Assembly: GCA_958295665.1 (NCBI GenBank)
Contig: OY282558.1
Span: 64,406,789-64,470,788 of the forward strand
Direction of reading: 5' to 3'
DNA from: Tipula vernalis
Lineage: Eukaryota; Arthropoda; Insecta; Diptera; Tipulidae
DNA length: 64,000 bases
Numbering within the stretch: the stretch's first letter is position 1; every line of letters begins with the position of its first letter. Positions 20,781 through 31,737 of the stretch are shown piece after piece. The translations under genes were made by a program, and so were the position numbers. The notes beneath the pieces are model-generated. The model searched no databases. It was not told the DNA's origin and saw only the letters and a list, made by a program, of their open reading frames with translations.

Positions 20781-22802
20781 TTACAACACTTTCTCCGTTT
20801 CGTCTAATATTTGTTTTCGTGTAGTCTCCACTGGTAATCTGGATAGTAGATCCGCTATTACCAGATCTTTACCTGGTATGAAACTGATCTTTAAGTCGTA
20901 TTTTTGAAGTTTTAATCTTAGTCTCTGAATTCGTTTCGTGCACTTATGTATTGGCTTGTTGAAAATTTGTGTTAAGGATATATGATCTGTTTGTATCGTA
21001 GTGTTGTCTCGACCACTTATATACTGATCAAATCTTAAACAAGCGTACACAATCGATAATAATTCAATTTCACACTGCGAGTAATTTTTCTCTGTTGCTG
21101 TGAGTGACTTGCTGGCAAACATTATTGGTTGATTGTTCTGTAACATTACTGCCCCTAGACCTTGACGAGAACCATCTGTTTGTATAACGACTTTTTCAGT
21201 ACTGTCGTAATATTTCAGGGCTGATATATCGGCTAGGACTTTCTTAATGTTCCCAAATGAATTACTCTCACGTTCCATCCATGTGAAAGTCTTTGACTTG
21301 ACCATTTCTCGCAATGGTTCCGTTAGCTTAGAGTGATTAGGTATGAACTTGCTTAGATAGTTTGTCATTCCAAGAAACTTTTGGGTCTCTTGAATCTCCA
21401 TTGGACTTCTCATGTTCTTTAATGCTTCGACTTTCTCTTCGTCTACTTTCACTCCCTCCGTCGTTAGTAAGTGTCCATAGAACTTTACTTCCTTAACCGC
21501 TAACTTCATCTTTTCCTTGTTTAGTTTGATATTTGCTTGTCGCAGTCTGTTCAGAAGTTTTTCTAAATTGCTGTCATGGTCTCGCAGCGCCTCCTCGTAG
21601 GTGTCTTCTTTTCCATATATCAATATGTCGTCTGCTATGGTTTCTACTCCTACCAACCCTTTCACAATTTCATATTGCCTTTGCTGGTATACTTCTGCTG
21701 CTGTATTTATACCAAACGGTAGTACTCTGAAGCGATATCTATTGAATGGAGTCCAAAAAGTCGTTAAGTCCATACTATCGTTGTGTAATGGTACTTGCCA
21801 GTAACCATTTTTTGCGTCGACTAACGTAAACACTTTCGCTTTGTTAAGCTCCGGTAACAACTCATCTATTGTCGGCGTTTGGTATTTCATACGTTTTATA
21901 GCGCGATTTGGATTTTGTGGATCAAGACATATTCGAATTTTATTGTCTTTTTTCTTTCTTATAACGATGTTTGAAATCCACTCTGTGTGATGTGTTACCT
22001 TCTCCACTATCCCTCTAGCTTCTAAATTGTCTAACTCTTCTTTCAATAGATCTCGTACAGCTAGCGGTATTCTTCTTGGTGGTTCCTGAATAGGGGTTAC
22101 TGAGGTATCTATATCGAATTTGATTACATCATGCATTCGCCCATCCCCTTCGAACACATCATTGTACTCCTCAATTAATTTTTTCAACCTTGTCTTATTT
22201 AAGCTATTCACACTTTTGATTTCATGGACAGTCAATAGATTGAGCCTTTTACAAGCGTTGGATGAAATTATTGGCTCCAAATTTCCTTCTATAACTTGAA
22301 ATATTATTTTGTTTATCACGCGATTTCTTGAGCATTTTATTTTAGTTTCACCAATCGAACTTATTGTACTGCCAGTAAATGGTTTTAATCTTATGTTGCT
22401 CGGTGTTATTGTCGGGTTCTTCTTGATTTTTAATAGGTTGTCAATTCCTATCACACAACATGAGGCTCCAGTGTCCCAACACGTTAGCACTTCCTTATAT
22501 GTTCCTCTTTCATGCTCTAATAGTATCTTCCCTTTCAATACATCATGTTTTCCGGTGCTTCCTATTGTTCTAACCATTTGTATTTCATCGTACGAGTCAT
22601 CATCATTTGATGCGGTGGTTCCGTGTTCCACTTGGTTGACCGGCTTCTTATTTGTCCCCATTTTGGATTTTCTGTCATTCACCCCTTTTTTCAACTCCAT
22701 AACTGAACAACAACTTGAAAAATGGTTCTCCTTGTTGCATTTAAAACACTTTTTCCCATATGCTGGGCATTTTTTTTTTACCAAATTGATGTGTTCTGGC
22801 AC
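20781..22802 (-). CDS. Gypsy protease-RT-RNase H
   Basis: A 673-codon frame, probably entered from Gag and not at its own ATG. Order: second zinc knuckle C19-C22-H27-C32 (CFKCNKENHFSSCC); protease with DTGA at 110-113; RT with LVDAKNGYWQVPL, FRVLPFGINTAAEVYQQ and ADD at 390-392 (IADDILIYG, where Tyr is usual at the first position); RNase H with QTDGSRQGLGAVML, QCEIELLSIVYA and QTDH. The TAA at 20781-20783 ends it. Thirteen further in-frame codons lead to the integrase ATG, so a single nonsense change splits pol. Confidence 0.9.
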   Translation of the reverse strand: MPEHINLVKKKCPAYGKKCFKCNKENHFSSCCSVMELKKGVNDRKSKMGTNKKPVNQVEHGTTASNDDDSYDEIQMVRTIGSTGKHDVLKGKILLEHERGTYKEVLTCWDTGASCCVIGIDNLLKIKKNPTITPSNIRLKPFTGSTISSIGETKIKCSRNRVINKIIFQVIEGNLEPIISSNACKRLNLLTVHEIKSVNSLNKTRLKKLIEEYNDVFEGDGRMHDVIKFDIDTSVTPIQEPPRRIPLAVRDLLKEELDNLEARGIVEKVTHHTEWISNIVIRKKKDNKIRICLDPQNPNRAIKRMKYQTPTIDELLPELNKAKVFTLVDAKNGYWQVPLHNDSMDLTTFWTPFNRYRFRVLPFGINTAAEVYQQRQYEIVKGLVGVETIADDILIYGKEDTYEEALRDHDSNLEKLLNRLRQANIKLNKEKMKLAVKEVKFYGHLLTTEGVKVDEEKVEALKNMRSPMEIQETQKFLGMTNYLSKFIPNHSKLTEPLREMVKSKTFTWMERESNSFGNIKKVLADISALKYYDSTEKVVIQTDGSRQGLGAVMLQNNQPIMFASKSLTATEKNYSQCEIELLSIVYACLRFDQYISGRDNTTIQTDHISLTQIFNKPIHKCTKRIQRLRLKLQKYDLKISFIPGKDLVIADLLSRLPVETTRKQILDETEKVL

Positions 22803-23424
22803 AAAATTTGCATACTATTAATTTTGCATCATTTATTCGGTTTATGTTCTCCTCCACTGTTAGCATTGTTGTCATTTTTTTTAACTGCAATTTATGTAGA
22901 ACATCAATTTTCGCTATTTCCACTGCCTTTGATAATGTCAATTCCTCGTCTTCATTTTTCATTAGCAGATTTCTTAGCTCTGTATCCTGCAATCCAAAAA
23001 TGAATTGATTGCATGTCATCTTGCTCTCAAGGTTCCCGAACTTGCACCCTTTTGCAGCGTATTTGATTCTGCCTACATATGTGTCTATGCTTTCATTTTC
23101 CTTTTGCGATAGTCCATTGAATATGTAGCAATTAAATCTAGTTGTTGTTTTCATAGAAAATTTATTTTTAATTGCCTCTATTACTTTGTCTATCGACTCT
23201 TTTTGCTCAGAAGTAAACGCTTCAACCATTTGGTTGTATAACCTCAAACCATCTGTGTCCAAGCACTGTTCAACGTGCGCTTTCTTTACATTTTCCGGCT
23301 TTTCTTTCAATTCTTCTATTAAACAGAAGTTGTTCCACTGCTGGATGAACAGTATTGTATTGTCATGGTTGACCGTATCTCCATACGTTTCATTAATATC
23401 CCAACGTGGTTTTTGTTTAGACAT
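22741..23424 (-). CDS. Gypsy Gag
   Basis: The likely start is the ATG at 23424 (MSKQKPRWDINETYGD), although the frame is open slightly further upstream. It contains the capsid-like region (HDNTILFIQQWNNFCLIEEL, ARRY-less helices, NGLSQKENESIDTYVGRIKY, AAKGCKFGNLESKMTCNQFI, FGLQDTELRNLLMKNEDEE) and the first zinc knuckle CKFCARTHQFGKKK. The frame then shifts in the A-run at about 22770-22779, so this ORF ends 13 codons later out of frame, while the matching continuation (KKKCPAYGKK) lies in the pol frame. This may be a programmed shift or an indel in the homopolymer. Confidence 0.85.
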   Translation of the reverse strand: MSKQKPRWDINETYGDTVNHDNTILFIQQWNNFCLIEELKEKPENVKKAHVEQCLDTDGLRLYNQMVEAFTSEQKESIDKVIEAIKNKFSMKTTTRFNCYIFNGLSQKENESIDTYVGRIKYAAKGCKFGNLESKMTCNQFIFGLQDTELRNLLMKNEDEELTLSKAVEIAKIDVLHKLQLKKMTTMLTVEENINRINDAKLIVCKFCARTHQFGKKKMPSIWEKVF

Positions 23425-23587
23425 TTTTTCTTGATGGTGTACACTACCAATTCTCCGTACTAGCAGCAACTTGATGAATATGTTTTACTGTTTTTTTTTT
23501 TTTTTTTTTTTAGTTCTAACTATATAATATATTTATCGGCTTTTTTCCTTCTTTTTTTGCCATGAATTATTTATAACTAAATAATTA

Positions 23588-23602
23588 CCACTTCTGACAC
23601 CA
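23588..23602 (-). promoter_or_regulatory. tRNA-Leu-type primer-binding site
   Basis: Plus strand CCACTTCTGACACCA directly abuts the 5' LTR. It equals the 3' end of an insect tRNA-Leu (…CCCACTTCTGACA plus CCA), so the minus strand pairs with that tRNA to start cDNA synthesis. Confidence 0.85.
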
Positions 23603-23732
23603 TGTTGTGATACGCACAAAGATTGTAACCAAAAGTGAAGTATATTTCATGTACATTAATAAAGGTCATATAATACGACTGTGTTATATAAAGGTTTGCT
23701 TATACTAAACATACATATTGAATAACTCAACA
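23603..23732 (-). repeat. 5' LTR of young Gypsy
   Basis: 130 bp, identical by eye to 19171-19300. TGTTG…CAACA ends. Confidence 0.95.
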
Positions 23733-25104
23733 AATATCACTAGGGACCTTTTTCTTGAATTTCGATCGAAATGCAGTTGCTTCGGAATGCAAATATGTTG
23801 AATGGTGGTCATTAAAACCATTCTGGGGGTCGCAAAGTGTAACGTGTACCACTGTGACGGTATAAAGAGACTTTCCCTGAAAAAGGTTACAAATTGTTTA
23901 TTTTTGTTCTGAATTTCACATATCGAAATCTCCACAGCCAATTTACGGATTTCTCTAAACTACAATACGATCCAAATATTTTTTGACTCTTTTGATTTTA
24001 TCGCGCGCTACATTTTGATTGATGATCACATGAACATCATTACCAAATTCAGTTACACTATCATACATTCATGAATGTTATCAAATTTTGATCCAAAATG
24101 TGTGATAAAACGGCCACACTTTGGGTGTTCCGTTTACATCAAAATGACCTTAATTTACTGATTCTATTATTAAATTTCATGTTTGTAAAAAAAATACACG
24201 AAGACCAATAGAAAAAAATAAAAATAAAACAATGCACAAGGTTTGATGCTGTACGCAGAAGTTTTTAATAAAGAAGGCGCCAAGGAATATTCGTCTATTC
24301 GTCTGGCAAAAAAAAATAATCGTGTTCTACAAAACTACTTACGTATGACGCAATGGTCAATTTGATTTTTTACCAAATAGCAACAGTGGGTTCAACTATA
24401 TCTTGTTAATAATTAGACTAACCAAAATAAATTTAACCAATCAATTATTATGTACCGCGAATGATTAGTTACACATCTAACACATCTAAATCATTTTTAT
24501 GTGGTAAATTATTGGTGATTACATCAATCATTAAAAAAAAAAATTGATTTTGGTTATTTGTTTACTTATTTTAATAAGACCCTCTCTTGTACCAATCGTA
24601 CCTACGTATATAAGTTACGTAAATTAGTTTTATTTGACCAATCACTTTATTTGATGAATTCGTTAAAAATTGATTTTCGCAAATAGACGATAAATGAAAA
24701 TGATTGATGGTGTTATTATAATTTGATTTAGGTGTCTGTTGAGTGATCATTTTCTTTATTTTCAACTAAATTCAAATCCAATCGTCACTAAGCATTAGGT
24801 TGTACTTAGAATATGAGATAGAGTCTTATTTTGCATGATTTTCATATTTTTGATGATTGGTGGTTTACATTTTTTGGACATCGTGCTTCTAAATTTCTTG
24901 TGAATATATTGTGAAGTGGCTGTGCAATTTTTCTATTGCCGATGAAAAGGTGGAATTTATAATGCTTGCCCGCTGTCAACTTCTTTTTAAAATTGCTATT
25001 AAATGTGCAGCGTTCAATATTTTTCAATAATTGTAATTTATTGATGCTATAGTATACCTTTCGATTATTAATAGAAAATAATTTCATTACACAATATTGT
25101 ACAA
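23733..25104. other. Intergenic, no gene seen
   Basis: AT-rich; no recognised coding sequence or repeat on either strand. Confidence 0.4.
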
Positions 25105-25360
25105 TTAGTCCACTAAATGAAGGGTCGAACCTGTAAGTTACTAGTTGCCATTTTTATTTGCTAGTTGATGAGTGAAAATGAGCCCAAGTTTGCGTAAAAA
25201 TATTGTGCGGCAGGGGGAGAAAACGGCCCCCAAAGGACCCAGAAAATCGGTTTCCCGCGAATATCTTCCAAAATATGGCAGTTAGAGATTTTTTGTTCAG
25301 TTAAAAATTGAAGATCAGTTTCTTGCCTACAAAAATAGTCCTCATCATTTTTCTCGAAAA
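25105..25360 (+). repeat. Left terminal inverted repeat
   Basis: Pairs with the complement of 29535-29755. The strongest stretches are AAGTTTGCGTAAAAATATTG, CAGGGGGAGAAAA and ATATGGCAG(T/C)TAGAGATT, then AAAAATTGAAGATCAGTT. It diverges over the ~70 bp after the first 25. Confidence 0.8.
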
Positions 25361-26407
25361 TTTGACCGTTTTCGAGATAACCGGGCCCAAGCGCACCCAG
25401 AATATTGAGTTTCTGTGTTGTATGCCGGAGAGCACAGTTCGTGCATTTACACATGAGCGGGCGGATAAATTATTCAATAACTTTGTTAAAAATGCGAATT
25501 TTGTCATTATTCAAAGTTCTTCTGGAAGGGGAAATCTACCGTATCGGGTGACTCGAGTCCCGTTTTTAATCTTTGGCCGGATCGAAAAAAAGGGTCAATT
25601 TTAGTGCTCCCCTGAATTTGTTCCTATTTTTTATGTATTGCACTTATTTGCTCCAAATCTCCTTGATTATGGGTCCTCAGAAGGTGCTTTGTCATCTGTG
25701 AAATTTGTATAATCTAATTTTCTTGCATTTTGATTAAAACTTTGTTTGTTGAATCCCAATTTTTTGCTGTTTTTGGAGTGTGGGGAAATTTTGTAAACAA
25801 CCACCAATTAAAAATTCATACATGAACGGATTGGTCTCTACGACATATTATTTGAAAGCTAAGAACGTCTACTTTTCGGCTGTGCAATTATTTTTTTAAC
25901 ACAAAATCGGCGATTTTCCAAGAAATTTGAAAAACGCGTGCTCAAGGAATTTTCTCCCTGCCCTTTATTTCTGACATTTTAACACCTTGACTAGTGTAAA
26001 GGTTGAATTCTCACCTTTCCATCAATGTATATAAAGTCATCTCATTTATACGTGGGGAAAAACCCGAGTCTCTAAAAGTAATGCTATAATTTCATTACTT
26101 TCATTTTTTCCGTCGTTCGTCGCGTGTGTGCGGCGCTCGTGTCGTCTGCTACAGTCCATGCGACCACAGTAGCATTTTGTTGGTTAATGTTTGGCGATAT
26201 TAAATGCGTTGGTTTTCTTTCATTATTTTGATAAATATTATAGTCAATTATAGAAAAAAAGAGTGATAAAAGTCAAGAATATTGAACAAATCTTGTCAAA
26301 TTGGAGCAAAAGGTGAGCATTTGTTTATGTTGTTTTTATTCAAGAACATTTGTTTACAAGTAACAATTCTGACTCAAATCTTGGTCTAGTTTTCTTGTTA
26401 TAGAAAA

Positions 26408-29103
26408 ATGGAGGTTAACTCCGCTACACCGGTGTGTTTCCTTTGTAAGGAAGATGTTTCTGGGGATGATGCCCTCACCGTAACTCGGGGCTTTTTGTGA
26501 CAACGACACAATTTTCACCGCCCTGACATATGCTGCAGAAAAATCCAAAGAATTGGGTCTTCATACCTGCTTCGTTACGTTCGACCAGCCACTCTACCAG
26601 AAAGCAACTCAAATTATCAAAGGTGCGGGTGCTGGTAATGCCATTTCTAGGATTATTACTAGATTGGGTGGATTTCATTTGCTTCTGTCGTATCTCGGCA
26701 GCATTGGGTTCATTATGTCCGGCAGTGGGTTAGAAGAATTGATGAGTATTTGTTACGCTGCTGGAACGTCCAAGAAAATGCTCTACGAACACGCGTATCA
26801 CCGTGCGATGCGAGCTCATTCACTTATTTTTGCTGCTTTATGCGAACGCATATTTAACGAAATAGAATTTTCATTTTATTGATACTCTCGATTACAGGGA
26901 TGTCAAAGACTGTGCATTCATTAAAACCACGAATGAAAAATGTATAAGTAAAATGAATGAAATTGAGGGGCGAGGAAAAACAGCCAAGTTGTGGATACAA
27001 TACATGCGCAAGTTTCAAATAGCAAAGTGTTTTCTTAAATCCGAAAAAATGGGCGATTTGATTTCTCAGTTGAAATGTATCGAGCAAATGCTTCCCTATT
27101 TCCATGCAGCCGGTCATTTCATAATTTTGAATATCATAATTTTGTTCGAAACGGGTTTAACACAATCAGGCGTACAGACAAATTTTAGTCGGGTAACTTC
27201 ACTGACATGACGATTGAACAAGACTTCATGAGAATGGTTAAAGTTAGCGGCGGATTAGTGAACCGTGGATTCAATACGAGTGCCACTACCAAGTTCATCG
27301 CATCCCTTCCTTTCATGGTGGATATTTGTAATCAAATGGAGGAGTTTTGCGGGGTCCGTTTCAACTTACTGGAATGCAGCATGTAGATGCCCGAGACAGC
27401 CGGATAGATTGCGATTACGAAGATTTGGCTAAGTTAAAGGGGTGGATTGAAATACGCAACCCGTTCCTACATACAGAAGAACTTATTTCCTTGTCCACCG
27501 GGCTCGTTGCTGGGAAAGAAGTTAATTATCACGAAGCTTTTGCGGTTGGAACAAATAGTATCCTTAATCAAGTGCAAGGCAAGAGGTTTCATGCTATTTC
27601 ATTTACACGCAAGTATCGCGTAGTACCTCTTATAAATAAAATGTCTTCGATAAAAGTTCAGGATGAAGTTATAACAGTAGATCCCTTGTTAATTTTCCAG
27701 AGAATTTGCCTGACGCAAGAAAAGTGCCCCAATAACCTAGAAAACCATTTCGATTATGAACTAGCTCCATTTCCAATGAGCATATTTGACAATGGCATGT
27801 TACGGAAAACCGCTAAATCGGCTCTAATAAAGATATTCTCACCAGAAACCGCGAATATTGACAAGACTAAATGTATTCACGTTGTCGACGGGGGAATGTT
27901 GATACATCGGGTACCCTGGACGGGAAAGGAATTATTTGTTGAAATTTTCGGCAGATATGTAAAACAATTAAGAGATAATTTTTCCCGGAAAGTCACAGTG
28001 GTTTTGCGATGGTTATGAATGCAATCACGATGGTATAAAAGGGTCAGGTTTCCGACGTGCAAACAACATGTCATGCCGTGACATAAGGTTCGAGCCTAAC
28101 ATGGTTTTACCATTTCCAAAGGAAAAGTTTTTGTCCAATAATAGCAATAAAATTCGCTTCATTCAGTATTTGAAGGGTGTTCTGGAAGAGAATGGCATTT
28201 CCGTTAGACAAGCAGTAGACGATGCAGACTCGTTGATCGTACATACGGCGTTGCAGAAATATGCTGTCAACGGCCCGCCAGTTGTAGTAGTGGCAGACGA
28301 TATTGATATCCTTGTACTGATAACAGGCCTGACCCCAAAAGATCAAACAATTTATTTCTTGAAGCCTGGAAAGGAAAAAAACCAGCAGCAAATGTTTTCC
28401 TCCAAGAGCTTGGATGCACGGCCCTTCGTTAGAGACAATATTTTATTTCTCCATGCGATTTCGGGAAGCGATACAACTTCCGCTTTTTTCGGGAAAGAAA
28501 AAACGTCAACAGTCGACAAATTAGAGGGAAAGGTAACGAAGAACAGAGACACGGAACTGGAAGCAAACTGTCATTGCGTCGATGTACAGTGATGATGATA
28601 CACAAACCCTGACAAAAATTAGATACGAGATCTTCAAGCGAATCACCAGAGACAGAAATAGAAATCAAACCGCGCTCAAACTAGCAACCTTGTCACCCAC
28701 ACCTGAAGCTGCAAGGCAACACCTTTATCGGGTATATCTGCAAGTCCAGCACTGGCTCGGAAATGAACTGTCACCAGAAAAATGGGGATGGAAACGTGTA
28801 GGAGGTACACTCATACCGTCCAAACCACTAAAGACCCAGCGGTTCCGGAACTCTTAAAGATGGTATTTTGTCAATGTAAGAAATAATGTAAGGGAACATG
28901 TTCATGCAAGAAAGCAGGGCTACCATGCTCATCTATTTGTCTGGTTCATGTGAGTCCCGCCGGTGTTCGAATTATAAAGACAGCCAAGATACGTTACCCG
29001 AAGAGGTAGAACTAGAGGAAACTCTAGAACCAGAAGGAGTTGTTGGCGAGGGCGACGTTGATGACCAAGAATTATTATTGGACTCTTGTGACGGGGACTG
29101 GTG
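26408..29103 (+). pseudogene. FEN/PIN-like nuclease with C-terminal CXC domain, broken
   Basis: The ATG at 26408 follows an acceptor-like TTGTTATAG. Pieces in order, across several frames: N-terminal CFLCKEDV; TFDQPLYQKATQII and RLGGFHLLLSYLG (26560-26700); SGSGLEELMS; QMLPYFHAAGHF (27085-27120); MTIEQDFMRMVKVSGGL; a long open part at 27347-28018 with VVDGGMLIHRVPW; a frameshift at ~28010 into CDGYECN; then VDDADSLIV, VVVADDIDILVLI and ISGSDTTSAFFGK; RVYLQVQHWLGNELSPEKWG; finally a Cys-rich CXC-type stretch (CQCKK…CKGTCSCKKAGLPCSSIC, ~28866-28945) and an acidic tail. The spaced acidic residues suggest a FEN1/PIN-fold nuclease. I recognise it as a multi-copy uncharacterised metazoan family. 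At least five frame breaks and an in-frame stop make this copy dead. Confidence 0.75.
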
Positions 29104-29153
29104 ATTTACAGTTTTATGCCATAATTTCAATGTATTTTTATATATTTTTATAT

Positions 29154-29159
29154 AATAAA
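29154..29159 (+). terminator. Polyadenylation signal
   Basis: AATAAA lies 51 bp after the stop of the acidic tail of the FEN/PIN-CXC gene, in an AT-rich stretch. Confidence 0.45.
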
Positions 29160-29534
29160 TGAAATTTAAAGAAACTTTACAACTCTTTATTCCAAAAACG
29201 TCGATCCGGATGGTTGCAAAAAATTTGCAAAAATTTGCCGAGAATCTGCAAGAAATTGTTGTTGAGTATTATGGAAAAAACAAGACGCTCGGAAACATAA
29301 ATATCCTTCAAAATTATATGGTTTACGGCGTTTCTCATTTATGGCCCCGAGGATTTTGCCAGTGGATAGAATGTGGTGACGCCATCTACAATTGGTTTAC
29401 ACAGTCCAAAACATTGAAAATAATGTATTTCCAACACCCCCCATCTCAAATTTTGTAAAAAACTTGCATATTTCATGAGTCTCAAAATTTTGGATTTTTC
29501 AACCCGACTTTTTGCAAAAAATATTAATGTTGCA

Positions 29535-29755
29535 AAAAAAATCATAAAGACCATTTTTGTAAAAAATTAACTGATCTTCAATTTTTGTCGGAACAAAGAA
29601 TCTCTAGCTGCCATATTTTGGGAGATATTCGCGGAAAACCGATTTTCCGGGTCTTTTAGGGCCATTTTCTCCCCCTGTCACACAATATTTTTACGCAAAC
29701 TTCGCCTACTAATCTATAGGTTGGCCTTTTTTCTCCCCTTCATTTACTGGACTAA
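29535..29755 (-). repeat. Right terminal inverted repeat
   Basis: Reverse complement partner of 25105-25360. It ends CCCTTCATTTACTGGACTAA. It is somewhat shorter than the left copy because of a ~40-bp length difference near the outer end. Confidence 0.8.
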
Positions 29756-30734
29756 ATAGCCTATTATGCCAACCCAATTTTGCAGTATATCGCGCTCTAT
29801 TTTGTGAATTGATCACGTATAGCAACACGACACTTATTTTGAAAATATTCCTCTATTTCCTAGCAATGTTCAAGCGTAAAACGAACCATTTCCTACCGCG
29901 ATGGTTTGATACTACATATAGTGGTCAACATATAGAACGGTGACCTGGGGCCCTATTCTCGAATTCCACATCCATTTTCCACATGTGGACATCTGTCAAA
30001 ATTCATAAAAATTGAATTTTTCGGTACTAAGGGAATATTTCCGAATGTGTATAAGCATGTGGAAAATATTTCCCATATAGGAAAATGTCCATGCCCCGCA
30101 TGTGTTTTATATACGAATTACAATTTTCGAACGTTTTTGTGTGAACTTTGACAGAAGTCCACAAGTGGAAAATGGCCTCCTGTACCCAAATTCTGGTTTA
30201 GGTAAAAAAAAAAAAAAAAATACTAAGCCGTTTCTCATTTTTTTTCTCATCGAATAGGAATTCACGTGCAGGATATTTAATTTTGAAAAATCTGTCGTAC
30301 ACCACATCAAAATATGGCATAAAATGGAAATGGTGATTGTCAATGTTTTTAACTGTTGAATTCAATTCGAATAAGAATTGGATTTTTGAATTCAATCGAA
30401 AATAAAAATGTACACTGTAAAAATAAAAGAGATTTCATTATTGGTCATACCTATACGAAAAATACAAACCTTGATTGAATTTTGAGTTTTGACGTTTGCG
30501 AATTGTTTTTTGAGGCAATTTTCGTATTTTGAATGTTGTATGGTCAGTTCTTTCTGTGTTTTAATTAATTTCAAACGTAAATAATTAAAACAATCTTGAA
30601 AAATGTAAGTAAGGCTTACTCTTTCTAAATATATGGTTGAGATTTCTCGAATTTTCAAACAAAAACCAAACATAGACATATTTTAAAAATTGTATTTAAA
30701 TTTTCAAAAACGTATACACAACAACAATCATCCC
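29756..30734. other. Intergenic, with an A-run
   Basis: No coding signal. A 17-A run sits near 30203-30219. TACACTG at ~30411 resembles the outermost bases of the Tc1 inverted repeat seen at 36702-36724 and could be the other end of that element. Confidence 0.3.
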
Positions 30735-31208
30735 CTCCCCCCGAGCTTAAATAACCGCTGTTATCCTCCGTTCCATACTTTTGATAATTTGTTGGATATC
30801 GCACTGTGAGATACTTTCCCATTCCTCTAAAAGCTCGCATCGGAGTTGTTAGAGTCACCATACTCGTTCTCGCCCATCAGGAGACCGTGGCTGGCCTTCG
30901 TGCATGAAGATCTCCTTCTCCCAACCTTCGCCGAATTGTTCTTTCACTAACATTTATACTATATAACGTATGTGTATAACATTTCATTGCATGTCTCATC
31001 AGCGGTTCCTTGGTGATTTCTACTACGGGAAATCTGGAACTTATTAGCGATGTAGCGTTGGCTTGTCGCATCTTCTAACAATAGCACGGTTGCCGCTACA
31101 TCTTCTAAAACGGTTGAATGTCGCAGAAACAATTTCACAAATTTTCGATTTGGCCGATACATTCAAATTTTCCATGGCATCCTACATTTTCGAAGATTGT
31201 TTTGAATG
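30735..31208 (-). pseudogene. Tc1/mariner transposase remnant, left part
   Basis: Read on the minus strand from about 31175. The N-terminal helix-turn-helix is recognisable (VLLLEDATSQRYIANKFQIS), followed by VSERTIRRRLGEGDLHARRP. It then jumps to the extreme C-terminus (LLEEWESISQCDIQQIIKSM, then RRITAV and ARGG, ~30735-30830). The DDE/D catalytic core is deleted. The rest of its 5' end is on the far side of BEL/Pao element 2. Confidence 0.8.
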
Positions 31209-31213
31209 ACCTT
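31209..31213. repeat. Left 5-bp TSD of BEL/Pao element 2
   Basis: ACCTT, repeated at 36618-36622. Confidence 0.85.
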
Positions 31214-31480
31214 TGTTACGAAGATAGCGTGGACTGTATATATTTTTTACGACGTTTTTATAAAATTCAATCGTCTCACCAATAAAAAAACATGTATCGT
31301 GTTCGGCTGTCAAAAAAGAACTACTAGATGTATTTCAAATTGTTTTTATACAAGGTTATACATTTTTTATTATTACATTTTGCACTGAACTATATCCAAC
31401 GATTATGTTAGGTATAGCCATTAATTCATATTGATTTATTTATTTAATATTTACTATTTATTTAATAGTTAATTGATCCA
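31214..31480 (-). repeat. Left terminal repeat (canonical 3' LTR)
   Basis: On the minus strand it starts TGGATCAATTAAC directly after the polypurine tract and ends CTTCGTAACA; 267 bp. Positions 31214-31447 match the complement of 36383-36617 with about 6-7 differences by eye. Confidence 0.85.
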
Positions 31481-31737
31481 TTCTCCCTGCCTTGAGCTAT
31501 TAATAAAATAACTCTACAAACATTAATATTCATTTTTATACATAACCATATTTTTTGACAATTTAATAAATAAAAATATTTCAATTAGAATCATCCAATA
31601 TTGACAAATTTGAAAAACCAATACTGGAATCCAACACAACAACAGATTATTTTGCAAATCATAAACAAAAATTCAAAACGCAATGGCTTTTAAACCATTA
31701 ACAAAAAAAAATAAATTAAAAATCAATTATTCGACGA

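Larger units (their letters stand above)
19171..23732 (-). mobile_element. Young Gypsy LTR retrotransposon
   Basis: A 4562-bp element read on the minus strand: two 130-bp LTRs that are identical by eye, a tRNA-Leu-type primer site, Gag, then protease-RT-RNase H and integrase, and a purine tract. Integrase lies after RNase H and there is no env, so it is a plain Gypsy (Metaviridae-type) element. Two lesions separate it from an open gag-pol: a frame change in an A-run at the first zinc knuckle and one in-frame TAA between RNase H and integrase. No TSD is visible (left flank is a T-run, right flank AATAT). Confidence 0.95.
25105..29755 (+). mobile_element. TIR element carrying a FEN/PIN-CXC gene
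   Basis: A ~4.65-kb block is bounded by imperfect terminal inverted repeats starting TTAGTCCA(C/G)TAAATGAAGGG and contains one plus-strand gene remnant (26408-29103). No transposase of a family I know is present, and no clear TSD is visible at the outer ends (ACAA on the left, ATAG on the right). Between the left TIR and the gene (25361-26407) I see no coding signal. A 99-codon frame at 29159-29458 is unrecognised. The encoded protein may be the mobiliser itself, a passenger, or a host gene caught between two element ends. Confidence 0.6.

Noticed and set aside
22309..22821. 170-codon plus-strand frame opposite Gypsy protease
   Set aside because: Shadow of the real minus-strand pol frame; no recognisable domain.
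19329..23469. Endogenous retrovirus with an envelope gene
   Set aside because: Integrase is the last domain and no membrane-glycoprotein frame lies between it and the 3' LTR.
25105..29755. Polinton/Maverick element
   Set aside because: TIRs are present, but the unit is far too short and lacks integrase, polymerase B, ATPase and capsid genes.
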